From contig NZ_PSYW01000002.1 in assembly GCF_003383095.1 (NCBI RefSeq), positions 186,001 to 250,000 on the forward strand: 64,000 nucleotides of DNA, given 5' to 3'. The notes beneath the pieces were generated by a model. It saw only the letters and a list, made by a program, of their open reading frames with translations. It ran no database searches and had not been told where the DNA came from. Source of the stretch: Haloferax sp. Atlit-12N (GTDB lineage Archaea > Halobacteriota > Halobacteria > Halobacteriales > Haloferacaceae). Made by a program: the position numbers and the translations under genes. Shown piece after piece: positions 8,749-17,236 of this stretch. Position 1 is the first letter of the stretch. Each line of letters starts with the position of its first letter.

Positions 8749-8847
8749 GTGACGCCCCGCAGAACGGGCGAGACTGTGGCGTGCTGACGCCCGACGGACG
8801 ACCGGCAGTTCAATCATCTTTTTCAATGATGGTCCGTACTCATCACC

Positions 8848-9993
8848 ATGGAAACCGTAGGGTCTGCCACGGGTCTGACCGACGAGCAACGGGCCATCCG
8901 CGACGTGGTCCACGAGTTCGCCGTCGAGGAGATTCGCCCGACTGCGCGTGAGGCCGACGAGACGGAGACGTTCCCGGAGGACGTGTGGGACGGCCTCGCC
9001 GAACTCGACCTGACCGGGCTGACCGTCCCCGAGGAGTACGGCGGGTTCGGTGCCGACCGCGCCACCTACGCCGTCGTCAACGAGGAGGTCGCCTACGGCC
9101 AACTCGCCGTCGCCACCGCGCTCTCCGTGCACTGTCTCGCCACCGAGTGCATCGCCGAGTTCGCTACCGAGGAGCAGAAGGAGACGTGGTTGCCCGAGAT
9201 GGCCCGCGGTCGACCGGTCGGGATGTTCGGCCTCTCCGAGCCGGACGCCGGGTCGAACCCCGCGGAGATGTCGACGGTCGCCCGGCGAGAGGGCGACGAG
9301 TACGTCATCAACGGGAAAAAGCAGTGGATAACGAACGGCCAGCGCGGCGGCGTCTGCATCCTCTTCGCCAAGACCGACCCCGACGACCCGTCGTCGGTCA
9401 CGCAGTTCCTCGTCCCGAAGGAGGCCGGCTACGAGGTCGGCAAGAAAGAGGAGAAACTCGGCCTCCGCGCGTCCGACACGACGGCGCTCCTCTTCGACGA
9501 CGTGCGTATCCCGGCCGAAAACCGGCTCACTGAGGAGGGTAAGGGCCTCTCAGCCGCCTTCCGAATCCTGACCGGCGGCCGCATCGGCATCGCCTCGCAG
9601 GCCGTGGGACTCGCGCAGGCCGCGCTCGACGACGCCATCGACTACGCGAACGAGCGCGAGCAGTTCGACAAGCCCATCTCGAAGATTCAGGCGATTCGCC
9701 ACAAAATCGCCGACATGGGCACGCAGGTTCACGCCTCGCGGATGCTCGTCCGCGAGGCCGCCCGCATCGCCGACGCCGGCGACGACCCGCGGACCGCGGC
9801 GTCCATCGCGAAGTACTTCGCCAGCGAGGCCGCGGTCGACGTGACGAACGAGGCCGTACAGGTCCACGGCGGCTACGGCTACACCACCGATTTCGACGTG
9901 GAGCGCTACTACCGCGACTCGAAGATTACGACCATCTACGAGGGGACCAGCGAGATTCAAAAGGAGATTATCGCGCGGTCGCTTCTCGACTGA
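8848..9993 (+). CDS. acd: Acyl-CoA dehydrogenase
   Basis: This FAD flavoenzyme oxidises acyl-CoA to the 2-enoyl-CoA in fatty-acid or branched-chain amino-acid breakdown. It is a 381-aa protein of standard length. It shows the FAD/substrate signature GLSEPDAGSNP and KKQWITNG (about residues 130-165), a C-terminal GGYGYT, and the catalytic-base segment YEGTSEIQ near residue 364. The gene is alone between alaX and a minus-strand membrane protein, so chain-length preference cannot be inferred. Electron transfer flavoprotein genes are not in this window. Confidence 0.95.
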   Translation: METVGSATGLTDEQRAIRDVVHEFAVEEIRPTAREADETETFPEDVWDGLAELDLTGLTVPEEYGGFGADRATYAVVNEEVAYGQLAVATALSVHCLATECIAEFATEEQKETWLPEMARGRPVGMFGLSEPDAGSNPAEMSTVARREGDEYVINGKKQWITNGQRGGVCILFAKTDPDDPSSVTQFLVPKEAGYEVGKKEEKLGLRASDTTALLFDDVRIPAENRLTEEGKGLSAAFRILTGGRIGIASQAVGLAQAALDDAIDYANEREQFDKPISKIQAIRHKIADMGTQVHASRMLVREAARIADAGDDPRTAASIAKYFASEAAVDVTNEAVQVHGGYGYTTDFDVERYYRDSKITTIYEGTSEIQKEIIARSLLD

Positions 9994-10031
9994 ACGGACG
10001 AATCGGCCTCTTTTTCAGCCAGTCGAGTCGC

Positions 10032-10445
10032 TCACGGACTCCGGGCGAGCGTCGGCAGCCCTCGCTCGCGGACCACGTCGACCCCGGCGACACCCGCGAG
10101 GAGGAGACATCCGACGAGCGTCACCCACGCGCCGGCCGCCGAGACGAACGTCTCGTCCCACAACTGGATGAACCGCAGGATTGCGACGGTCCCGACGACG
10201 CCGACGACGAGTTCCGCGCGGCGAGAGCGCCGTCCGGCGAGCGCGGCCACGGAGAGCAGAACGACCGTCGGGAGGAGGACGATACCGTGGACGAGTTCCA
10301 GCCCGCTTCCCATGCCGCCGTAGTAGATGGAGATGACCGGTCCCTCGTGTGCCGGGTCGACCTGTATCCACGGGAGGAAGACGCCGGCCGCGACGACGAG
10401 CGACGGGAGGACCGGAGCGAGGCGTTCGCGGAGCGGGAATTCCAT
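10032..10445 (-). CDS. Small four-helix membrane protein, unknown function
   Basis: The 137-residue protein has about four hydrophobic segments (roughly residues 12-27, 52-70, 80-95 and 105-125). An extracytoplasmic-looking loop carries Gly/Tyr residues (IYYGGMGSG). No catalytic motif is visible. It is divergent from the HAD phosphatase gene. The ATG at 10443-10445 gives MEFPLRERL, a positively charged start that fits a cytoplasmic N-terminus. Confidence 0.75.
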   Translation of the reverse strand: MEFPLRERLAPVLPSLVVAAGVFLPWIQVDPAHEGPVISIYYGGMGSGLELVHGIVLLPTVVLLSVAALAGRRSRRAELVVGVVGTVAILRFIQLWDETFVSAAGAWVTLVGCLLLAGVAGVDVVRERGLPTLARSP

Positions 10446-10520
10446 ACCGGAGGCGACGCCGGTTTTCCGTATAGGCCTTCTCCCGAAGCGTCTTTTCCCC
10501 AGGGTACCCTACTGCGGGCA

Positions 10521-11075
10521 ATGACGCTCCCCGACCTCTCGGCGTTCGACGCCGTCGTCTACGACCTCGATGGGACAATCGTCCGGCTCCGCGTCGACTG
10601 GGACGACGCCGCCCGCGACGCCGCGGCCGTCCTGCGGAACGCCGGCGTCGACGCCGACTCGCTGGACCTCTGGAAGATGCTCGACGCGGCCGACGAGGCC
10701 GGCGTCCGCGACGAGTTGGAGCGGGAGCTCGCGGCACACGAGCGAGAAGGCGCGTGGGTCTCAGACCGCCTCCCGCTCGCGGACCACCTCGCCGACGACG
10801 GCGTCCCCTCCGGCGTCTGCTCGCTCAACGCCGAGGACGCCTGCCGGGTCGCGCTCGACGTGCACGACCTCACGGGGCACGTCGACGCCGTCGTCGGCCG
10901 CGACACCGTGGCGACGCAGAAGCCCGACCCAGAGCCGTTGCTCACGACGCTCGAACGCATGGCGGTCGACCCCGACTCGGCCGTGTTCGTCGGCGATTCC
11001 GCCCGCGACGAGGTAACCGCCGACCGCGCCGGCGTCGCCTTCAGATACGTCGATGGCGGTCCCTCCGGGGTCTGA
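10521..11075 (+). CDS. HAD-superfamily hydrolase (phosphoglycolate phosphatase-like)
   Basis: This is an aspartate-nucleophile phosphatase of the haloacid dehalogenase family. Motif I is DLDGT near the N-terminus (YDLDGTIVRL), motif III's Lys is in TQKPDPEPL, and motif IV is GDSARDE. The 184-residue length and a helical cap between motifs I and II resemble phosphoglycolate phosphatases. The substrate is not determinable. I chose the ATG at 10521 because it sits directly before the beta-strand leading to motif I. Confidence 0.9.
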   Translation: MTLPDLSAFDAVVYDLDGTIVRLRVDWDDAARDAAAVLRNAGVDADSLDLWKMLDAADEAGVRDELERELAAHEREGAWVSDRLPLADHLADDGVPSGVCSLNAEDACRVALDVHDLTGHVDAVVGRDTVATQKPDPEPLLTTLERMAVDPDSAVFVGDSARDEVTADRAGVAFRYVDGGPSGV

Positions 11076-11135
11076 GCGCGGTTCGAACGAACAGGGACGG
11101 ACTAGGGGAGGCAGGGACAGGATAGTGGCGAACAG

Positions 11136-11168
11136 GCGGCACGTCCGCTCCGCCGGACAGCGTGCCGC
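11136..11168. terminator. GC-rich hairpin downstream of the HAD gene
   Basis: GCGGCACG (11136-11143) pairs perfectly with CGTGCCGC (11161-11168). Inner TCCG/CGGA bases extend the stem. It lies 60 nt after the HAD stop in a 209-nt gap with no ORF. A 3'-end role is likely but inferred. Confidence 0.4.
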
Positions 11169-11284
11169 GCTCCCGCGTCTCGCCCGGCGGCGATGCTCAA
11201 CGCACGGGGGGCGCTGGCCGCGGAATGCGTGATAAACCTCCGCACCGGCGCGGGCGTTAAGCCCGCCGAGTCCTACGCTCACCC

Positions 11285-11698
11285 ATGGGATTCCCCGTCT
11301 CGTACTACTGTCCGCACTGCGGCGCGGTCGTCGAACTCGAACGCGACGGCTATCTGGCCGACAAGTCGGTGACGCCGTACCCGCTCGAAGGTTGGGCGTA
11401 CGCCGACCCGACCGACGACTTCGAAGACGCCGAGGGCGTCCGGTTTTCCTGCGGCGAGAGCGACGCGCCCGGCCTGTCGTGGACCGGCGACGTGGTCGAC
11501 GCCGACGACGTGGAACAGCCCGGACTGTCGTCGCCGTGCGGTCGCGAGTTCTACCTCTCGTTCGTCAGATACGAGGACGGCCGCGAGGTCGAAGCGGTCC
11601 CCGAAAGCGACTACGTCGTCATCGGTGGGCGAGGTCCCTCGGGACCGGCCGGCCCCGGCGGACCGGACACGGGGCCGGGCGGCCCCGGTAGGTTCTGA
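11285..11698 (+). CDS. Haloarchaeal zinc-finger protein, unknown function
   Basis: The 137-aa protein begins with a CPHCG zinc knuckle (residues 9-13). Later cysteines (FSCGESD, SPCGREF) may complete the site, so it is probably a metal-binding fold. The C-terminus is a low-complexity Gly/Pro tail (GPSGPAGPGGPDTGPGGPG) likely to be disordered. I know of no assigned function. The start ATG lies about 27 nt after an AT-containing promoter element (11256-11260). Confidence 0.8.
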   Translation: MGFPVSYYCPHCGAVVELERDGYLADKSVTPYPLEGWAYADPTDDFEDAEGVRFSCGESDAPGLSWTGDVVDADDVEQPGLSSPCGREFYLSFVRYEDGREVEAVPESDYVVIGGRGPSGPAGPGGPDTGPGGPGRF

Positions 11699-11832
11699 GC
11701 CCGCGTCCGCGACTCGCACGCACACTTGGTCGCCCGGACGCTCAGTCAGCCGGTCGTTCGACGGCGACACCGCTTACGTCGTGCGAGCACGGCTCAATCC
11801 GTATTCAATAGCTCACGCGCCGACTGTCCACC

Positions 11833-12180
11833 ATGGTTCCCATTCAGTCCACGTTCGGCCTCGGCGACGCGCTGTTCTTCGTGCCGTTCGTCTTCATCCT
11901 CGTCGTCGTGCTCGCGTTCGCCGGCGCGGTGGTCTATCTCGAACACAGAAAGGAGATGGCGCTCATCGAGCGCGGCCAGTACGACGAGGTCAGCCGCGAC
12001 TCGCGGGCGTGGATTCTCGGCGGCGGCCTGCTCGTCCTCGCGCTCGGCCTCGGGAGCGTCGTCTCGGCGCTCCTCTCCGGCGGCGCGGTCGGCGACGGCG
12101 TGACCGCGGTGTTCGTCGGTCTCGCGGCGCTCGCGTACTACTTCTACAAGCGCCGCGCGGTCGGGACGACCGTCGCCTGA
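11833..12180 (+). CDS. Small membrane protein (DUF6249-like)
   Basis: The 115-residue protein has three predicted transmembrane segments: about 12-36, 62-82 and 88-104. Between the first two is a cytoplasmic EHRKEMALIERGQYDE segment, a pattern seen in small DUF6249-type membrane proteins. No enzyme motif is present. It is convergent with rtcB with a 22-nt gap. Confidence 0.78.
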   Translation: MVPIQSTFGLGDALFFVPFVFILVVVLAFAGAVVYLEHRKEMALIERGQYDEVSRDSRAWILGGGLLVLALGLGSVVSALLSGGAVGDGVTAVFVGLAALAYYFYKRRAVGTTVA

Positions 12181-12202
12181 ACCGCGAAACGCGGTCGGGG
12201 AC

Positions 12203-13663
12203 TCAGCCCTTGATGTTGCAGACGGGGAACGTCCGCGCGACCTTGTCACCGATGCCCAACTCGTCGGAGACGCGGACGACCTCGTCAACGTCCTTGTAGA
12301 CGCCCGGCGCTTCCTCGGCGACCGTCGCGCCCGACTGGGCCTTCACGTATATCTTCTCCTGTTCGCGGAGTTCGTCCTGTACCGTCTCGCCCCAGTACTC
12401 CTGTTTCGCCTTGGTTCGGCTCATGAGTCGGCCCGCACCGTGGGCCGTCGAGCCGAAGGTGAGGTCGAGCGACTGCTCGCCGCCGCGGAGGACGTAGCTA
12501 CCCGCGCCCATGCTGCCGGGGATGATGACCGGCTGGCCCACGTCGGCGTAGGCGGGCGGCAGTTCGGGTCGGCCCGCGGGGAACGCCCGCGTCGCGCCCT
12601 TCCGGTGGACGTAGAGTTCGCGCTCCTCGCCGTCTACTGTGTGGACCTCCTTCTTGGCGATGTTGTGCGCCACGTCGTACAACAGACGCATCTCCATGTC
12701 GCGCCAGTCGCGGTCGAACACGTCGGCGAACACCTCGCGCGTGCGGTGCATGATGAGCTGTCGATTCACCCACGCGAAGTTGATGGCGGCGCACATCGCG
12801 CCGTAGTACTCCTCGGCGAGTTCGGAGCCGGCGGGCGCGGCCGCGAGTTCCTTGTCCGGCAAGTCGTCGAGCAGGTCCTTGTGTTCCTTCTCGATGCGCC
12901 GGAGGTAGTCGGTGCAGGTCTGGTGGCCGAGTCCGCGGGAGCCGCAGTGGATGAGGACGACGATTTGGTCGGCTTCGAGGCCGAACGACTCGGCCACGTC
13001 CTCGCGGTAGATGTCGGTGACGCGCTGGACTTCGAGGAAGTGGTTTCCGGAGCCGAGGCTGCCGATTTGGTTGCGGCCGCGGTCTTTCGCCTTCTGGGAG
13101 ACGAACTCCGGGCGGGCGTCGTCGCGGAAGCCCTCGTCCTCGCAGTGGGCGAGGTCGTCTTCCGTGGCGTAGCCGGCGTCGACCGCCCACTGCATCCCGC
13201 GGGCGAGGATGTCCTCGATGGTCTCGGCGTCGCCCTTGACGACGCCGCCGCCGCCGAGGCCCGAGGGGACGGCCTCGAACAGGGCGTCGACGAGTTCCTC
13301 CTCGTGGCCCTTGAGGTCCTCGTAGGTGAGGTTCGTCGTCATCATGCGGACGCCGCAGTTGATGTCGTAGCCGACCGCGCCGGGCGAGATACAGCCGTCC
13401 GTAGCGTCGGTCGCGCCGACGCCGCCGACGGGGAAGCCGTAGCCCTGGTGGCCGTCGGGCATGCAGATGGCGTGTTTGGTGATACCCGGCAGGTGCGTCG
13501 CGTTCCGCAGCTGTTCGAGCGTCTTGTCGTCGCCGATGTGGTCGAGCAGCGCCTCGGAGGCCAGCACCCGCGCGGGGGCGTTCATCTCGCCCTCCTGCGG
13601 AATCTCCCAGACGTGCTCGCGAACTCGTCGCAGTTCGATGTCGCCGAACTCGCGCGTTTCCAT
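12203..13663 (-). CDS. rtcB: RNA-splicing ligase RtcB
   Basis: A GTP/Mn-dependent RNA ligase that joins 2',3'-cyclic phosphate ends to 5'-OH ends, used for tRNA splicing and RNA repair. Visible motifs are the Mn-binding Cys in CGVRMM, SGNHF and HCGSRGLGH for metal and phosphate contacts, PGSMG, and the guanylated His in STAHGAGR (near residue 408). The length of 486 aa is normal. I start at the ATG at 13661-13663 (METREFGDI); nine extra in-frame upstream codons are not typical. Archease lies upstream on the same strand. Confidence 0.96.
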   Translation of the reverse strand: METREFGDIELRRVREHVWEIPQEGEMNAPARVLASEALLDHIGDDKTLEQLRNATHLPGITKHAICMPDGHQGYGFPVGGVGATDATDGCISPGAVGYDINCGVRMMTTNLTYEDLKGHEEELVDALFEAVPSGLGGGGVVKGDAETIEDILARGMQWAVDAGYATEDDLAHCEDEGFRDDARPEFVSQKAKDRGRNQIGSLGSGNHFLEVQRVTDIYREDVAESFGLEADQIVVLIHCGSRGLGHQTCTDYLRRIEKEHKDLLDDLPDKELAAAPAGSELAEEYYGAMCAAINFAWVNRQLIMHRTREVFADVFDRDWRDMEMRLLYDVAHNIAKKEVHTVDGEERELYVHRKGATRAFPAGRPELPPAYADVGQPVIIPGSMGAGSYVLRGGEQSLDLTFGSTAHGAGRLMSRTKAKQEYWGETVQDELREQEKIYVKAQSGATVAEEAPGVYKDVDEVVRVSDELGIGDKVARTFPVCNIKG

Positions 13664-13750
13664 ACCGGGACAATCAACGCGGCGACTCAATAGGATTCCG
13701 TCACGCCGCGAGCGTCCGCGGCGCGCCGCGCGACCGTCGGTAACGACGGC

Positions 13751-14161
13751 TCACACGTCGAAGACGACGTACGCCTCCCAGCCGGCGTCGGTTTCCGCCA
13801 GTCGCATCTCGGAGTAGGTGACTGCCTTCACGTCGCGGGCGTCCACGTCGGCGAAGGGGACGCCGCGCGCGGACGCCTCGACGACCCACTCGTCGTCCTC
13901 CCGCCGGACGGTCGCCTCGTGGGCCGCGGGGAGGACGCCGCGCACGTCGCGCTCGTAGATGAGTTGGTCGAGGTAGTCGAATAACAGCGCCTCACGGCCC
14001 TCCGCGCGGACGGCGAACGAAAAGCGGTCGCCCGTCTCGGCGGGGTCGTCGCACATCGCGGCGGTGAGCCCGTCGGCGACGGCGGCGAAGACGGCACCGA
14101 GGCTCTCGCCGTCGGCCTCGACGGCCACGTCGGCGGTGTGGTCGCGGAGCGTAAATCCCAT
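13751..14161 (-). CDS. arch: Archease, RtcB activator
   Basis: Archease promotes RtcB guanylylation and multiple turnover. The protein opens with the family's F-x-L-x-DHTADV segment (acidic residues in DHTAD coordinate the metal) and ends with the YEAYVVFDV-like strand. The length of 136 aa fits the family. The start at 14159-14161 (MGFTLRDHTAD) matches the usual N-terminus; a 45-residue in-frame extension is unlikely. It is 87 nt upstream of rtcB on the same strand, so the two probably form a functional operon. Confidence 0.93.
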   Translation of the reverse strand: MGFTLRDHTADVAVEADGESLGAVFAAVADGLTAAMCDDPAETGDRFSFAVRAEGREALLFDYLDQLIYERDVRGVLPAAHEATVRREDDEWVVEASARGVPFADVDARDVKAVTYSEMRLAETDAGWEAYVVFDV

Positions 14162-14338
14162 ACTGGAGGGAGAGACGCCGCCGACCCTCGTCCTTTCGGT
14201 CGGCGACGGGTGCGCGTCTCGACTCCCCGCGTTCGCGTGTCGTTCGTGTCGGTGAGTTATCCGGTTTACCGACGGCGACTTCGGTCGGATCTGCAAACGG
14301 ACGGTGGAGTTATATTCTCGCTCCGGCTACGACGGGAC

Positions 14339-14815
14339 GTGAGCGTCAACGTGGAGATGCGGGTCGACGCCCCCGGCCAGCGCGAGTACGCCGAGGAGGC
14401 GTGGGACCTGAAAGAGCGGATTCGGGTCGAGGAGGGGCTCCTGAAACAGCGCCGGGGCTTCTTCATGGACGCCTACCGCCGGTCGAACACGTATCTCCTC
14501 TACGAAAACGACGCGCTCGTCGCGTTCGCGTCCACGCGGCGCGACGGCTACATCCTCTTTCTCGCGGTCTCGCCCGACGCCCGCGGCGAGGGCTACGGCA
14601 AGCGCCTCGTCGCCGAGGTCGCGAGGGAGCATCCGGTCGTGACCTGTCACGCCCGGACGACGAACACGAACGCGCTCGACTTCTACGAGCGGATGGGCTT
14701 CGAGGTCCGCCGCCGCATCGACAACTACTACGAGGACGGCGGGGCCGCCTTCTACCTCAGACTCGGCGAGGAAGCCGGACTCAGAGAGAAGCTCTCGGAG
14801 TTCCTCCGCCGGTAA
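14339..14815 (+). CDS. GNAT-family N-acetyltransferase
   Basis: This is an acetyl-CoA-dependent acyltransferase fold of 158 aa. The acetyl-CoA loop appears as VSPDARGEGYGKRLV (Q/RxxGxG/A type), followed by TTNTNALDFYERMGFEVRRR, the classic fourth GNAT strand and helix. The target is unknown. I prefer the GTG at 14339 because a TATATT box at 14311-14316 lies about 26 nt upstream. The ATG six codons later (MRVDAPG) is the alternative. Confidence 0.87.
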   Translation: MSVNVEMRVDAPGQREYAEEAWDLKERIRVEEGLLKQRRGFFMDAYRRSNTYLLYENDALVAFASTRRDGYILFLAVSPDARGEGYGKRLVAEVAREHPVVTCHARTTNTNALDFYERMGFEVRRRIDNYYEDGGAAFYLRLGEEAGLREKLSEFLRR

Positions 14816-14924
14816 TCGGCAGACTCCGTCGCATTCCACACCGATTCGAGGAGCCGCCGCACCGTCGTCGGCCCGGTTGCGTGTATCCTTAATTTTTATT
14901 CACTTCCTAGTATATGTGGTTGAT

Positions 14925-15893
14925 ATGTACATCGGAGTGCTCACCGTCCCGCTCGGAGACGAACCCCTCGACGACGCGCTCGACTATCTGTCCGGTATCG
15001 GCGTCGACGGCGTCGAACTCGCCGTCGGCGGCTGGCCCGGCGAGGACCACGTCGACCGAAGCGCCGTCCTCGCGGACGACGACGCGCAGGCCGACCTCCT
15101 CGATTCGGTCGAGAGCCGAGACCTGCAAATCAGCGCGCTCGCGACGCACAACAACCCGCTGCACCCCGTCGAGGAGACGGCCGCCGAGGCCGACACCGAA
15201 CTCCGCGAGGCCATCGAACTCGCAGACGCCCTCGACGTGAACACCGTCACCTGTTTCTCTGGGCTCCCCGCCGGCGGTCCGAACGACGAAGTACCGAACT
15301 GGATTACTGCGCCGTGGCCGACCGAGCACGCCGACGCCCACGACTACCAGTGGGAGGTCGCCGTCGAATACTGGTCCGACCTCGCCGCGTTCGCCGACGA
15401 CCACGGCGTCGACATCGCCATCGAGATGCACCCGAACATGCTCGTCTACGAACCGACGGGCATGCTGAAGCTCCGCGAGGCGACGAACGAGCGCATCGGC
15501 GCGAACTTCGACCCCTCGCACCTCTACTGGCAGGACATCTCCATCACCGACGCGATTCGATTCCTCGGCGAGGAGGACGCCATCCACCACTTCCACGCGA
15601 AGGACACGAAGGTGTACGAGTCCGAGTCGCGCATCAAAGGCGTCCTCGACACGACCTCCTACGCGGACACCGCCGACCGCTCGTGGCTGTTCCGCTCTAT
15701 CGGCTACGGTCACGACGAGGGCCACTGGAAGGACGTGGTCTCGACGCTCCGGATGGTCGGCTACGAGGGCGCGCTCTCCATCGAACACGAGGACGCGCTC
15801 ACGTCGTCCAAGGAGGGCCTCGAAAAGGCCGTCGACGTGCTCTCGCGCGCCGTCTTCGAGACGCAACCCGGCGAAGCCTACTGGGCGGAGTAA
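14925..15893 (+). CDS. Sugar phosphate isomerase/epimerase-like TIM-barrel protein
   Basis: This protein belongs to the AP-endonuclease-2/xylose-isomerase-like TIM-barrel superfamily. Metal-ligand positions are visible in order: Glu in IEMHP, Asp/His in NFDPSH, His in FHAKD and Glu in SIEHED. This suggests isomerisation or epimerisation of a sugar, keto-acid or inositol derivative. It is 322 aa long, starting at the ATG at 14925 after an AT-rich TATA region (14890-14900). It precedes a Gfo/Idh dehydrogenase, a common pairing in catabolism of unusual sugars or polyols. The substrate is unknown. Confidence 0.85.
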   Translation: MYIGVLTVPLGDEPLDDALDYLSGIGVDGVELAVGGWPGEDHVDRSAVLADDDAQADLLDSVESRDLQISALATHNNPLHPVEETAAEADTELREAIELADALDVNTVTCFSGLPAGGPNDEVPNWITAPWPTEHADAHDYQWEVAVEYWSDLAAFADDHGVDIAIEMHPNMLVYEPTGMLKLREATNERIGANFDPSHLYWQDISITDAIRFLGEEDAIHHFHAKDTKVYESESRIKGVLDTTSYADTADRSWLFRSIGYGHDEGHWKDVVSTLRMVGYEGALSIEHEDALTSSKEGLEKAVDVLSRAVFETQPGEAYWAE

Positions 15894-15896
15894 TTC

Positions 15897-16070
15897 ATGA
15901 CTGACAAACTTTCCGTCGGCGTCCTTGGCTACCGATTCAGGCCCACCTTTTTCCGGTTCGGGGCCGCTCCGCGACCCGCTCACCGCAAAAATCTGGACCA
16001 AAAAATGCCGCGAGACTCGGCCTCCGGCCTCGCTCGCGGTACTGCATCGGTCACGGAGGTCGCACAATGA
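15897..16070 (+). pseudogene. Partial 5' duplicate of the adjacent Gfo/Idh gene (57-codon ORF)
   Basis: An ATG three bases after the isomerase stop opens a frame whose first 14 residues (MTDKLSVGVLGYRF) nearly copy the next gene's start (MTEPLKIGVLGYRF). After that the frame changes to unrelated, basic and hydrophobic sequence. It ends in a TGA overlapping the real dehydrogenase ATG (ATGA at 16067-16070). It is best read as a remnant of a duplicated dehydrogenase 5' end. It may still be translated and couple the isomerase to the dehydrogenase. Confidence 0.6.
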
Positions 16071-17185
16071 CTGAACCACTCAAAATCGGCGTCCTCGGCT
16101 ACCGCTTCATGGGCAAGGCGCACTCCAACGCGCTCGCTCGCCTGCCGATGTTCTTCCCCGACGCGCCCGACGTGGAGCGCTCCGTCATCGTCGGCCGCAA
16201 CGAGGAGGCGCTCGCCGACGCCGCCGACCGCTTCGGCTTCGAATCGACCGCGACCGACTGGCGCGACGTGGTCGACGACGTGGACGTGTTCTACAACCTC
16301 GGCCCGAACCACCTCCACGCCGAGCCCTCTATCGCCGCGCTCGAAGCCGGTGCCAGCGTCTTCTGCGAGAAGCCGCTCGCGCCCACGCTCGACGAGGCCG
16401 AAACGATGCGCGACGCCGCCCGCGCGGCCGACGGCGTCGCCGGCTGTGCGTTCAACTACCGCTTCGTCCCCGCCATCCGGTACGCGAAGGGACTCATCGA
16501 GGACGGGGAACTCGGCGAGATTCGACATGTCCGCGGGCGCTACCTGCAGGACTGGCTCGTCGACCCCGACGCGCCGTGGTCGTGGCGGAACGATGCGGAA
16601 CTCGCCGGCTCCGGCGCGCTCGGCGACCTCGGCGCGCACACGGTCGACCTCGCGCGCTTCCTCGTCCGCGACGCCGCCGGCGACATCGAACGCATCTCCG
16701 GCCACCTCCAGACGTTCGTCGACGAGCGGCCCGTCCCCGGCGGGGACGAGTACAAGCCCGTGACCGTCGACGACGCCTACACCGCGCAGGCCGAGTTCGG
16801 AAACGGCGCGGTCGGGAACTTCGAGGCCTCGCGCTTCGCCGACGGCCACAAGAACGACCACACCATCGAGATTCACGGCTCCGAGGGGAGCCTGCAGTTC
16901 TCGCTCGAACGTCTCAACGAACTGGAGGTAAAGACCGGCGACGCCCGCGGCTACGAGACGGTGCTCGTCACCGACGAGGACGACCCCTACCTCGACCACT
17001 GGTGGCCGCCGGGCCACGTCATCGGCTGGGAACACACGTTCGTCCACGAGAACTACGAGTTCCTGTCGGCGGTCGCCGAGGGCGGCGACTTCTCGCCCTC
17101 GTTCGAGGACGCCTACGAGGTCCAAGAGGTGCTCGACGCCATCGAGCGCTCCGACGAGACCGGCGAGTGGGTCAGCCTCGGCTGA
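16067..17185 (+). CDS. Gfo/Idh/MocA-family NAD(P)-dependent oxidoreductase
   Basis: This 372-aa two-domain dehydrogenase acts on sugars or inositols. The N-terminal Rossmann fold carries GVLGYRFMGKAHSNA (the usual GxGxxG is altered to GYRFMG). EKPLAPTLDEAE supplies the conserved EKP Lys, and a C-terminal alpha/beta domain follows (GALGDLGAHTVDLARF with catalytic-type Asp/His). It follows the TIM-barrel isomerase and may be translationally coupled to the short remnant ORF before it. The substrate is not identifiable. Confidence 0.9.
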   Translation: MTEPLKIGVLGYRFMGKAHSNALARLPMFFPDAPDVERSVIVGRNEEALADAADRFGFESTATDWRDVVDDVDVFYNLGPNHLHAEPSIAALEAGASVFCEKPLAPTLDEAETMRDAARAADGVAGCAFNYRFVPAIRYAKGLIEDGELGEIRHVRGRYLQDWLVDPDAPWSWRNDAELAGSGALGDLGAHTVDLARFLVRDAAGDIERISGHLQTFVDERPVPGGDEYKPVTVDDAYTAQAEFGNGAVGNFEASRFADGHKNDHTIEIHGSEGSLQFSLERLNELEVKTGDARGYETVLVTDEDDPYLDHWWPPGHVIGWEHTFVHENYEFLSAVAEGGDFSPSFEDAYEVQEVLDAIERSDETGEWVSLG

Positions 17186-17236
17186 CGGCGTCGAAGCGAC
17201 GAAAACCGAACGACTCGCGGGCGGGTCGCCGCCCGC

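Noticed and set aside
8815-8838. ATCAT...ATGAT repeat before the acyl-CoA dehydrogenase
   Set aside because: Arms are only 5 bp in an AT-rich promoter stretch, so chance is a good explanation.
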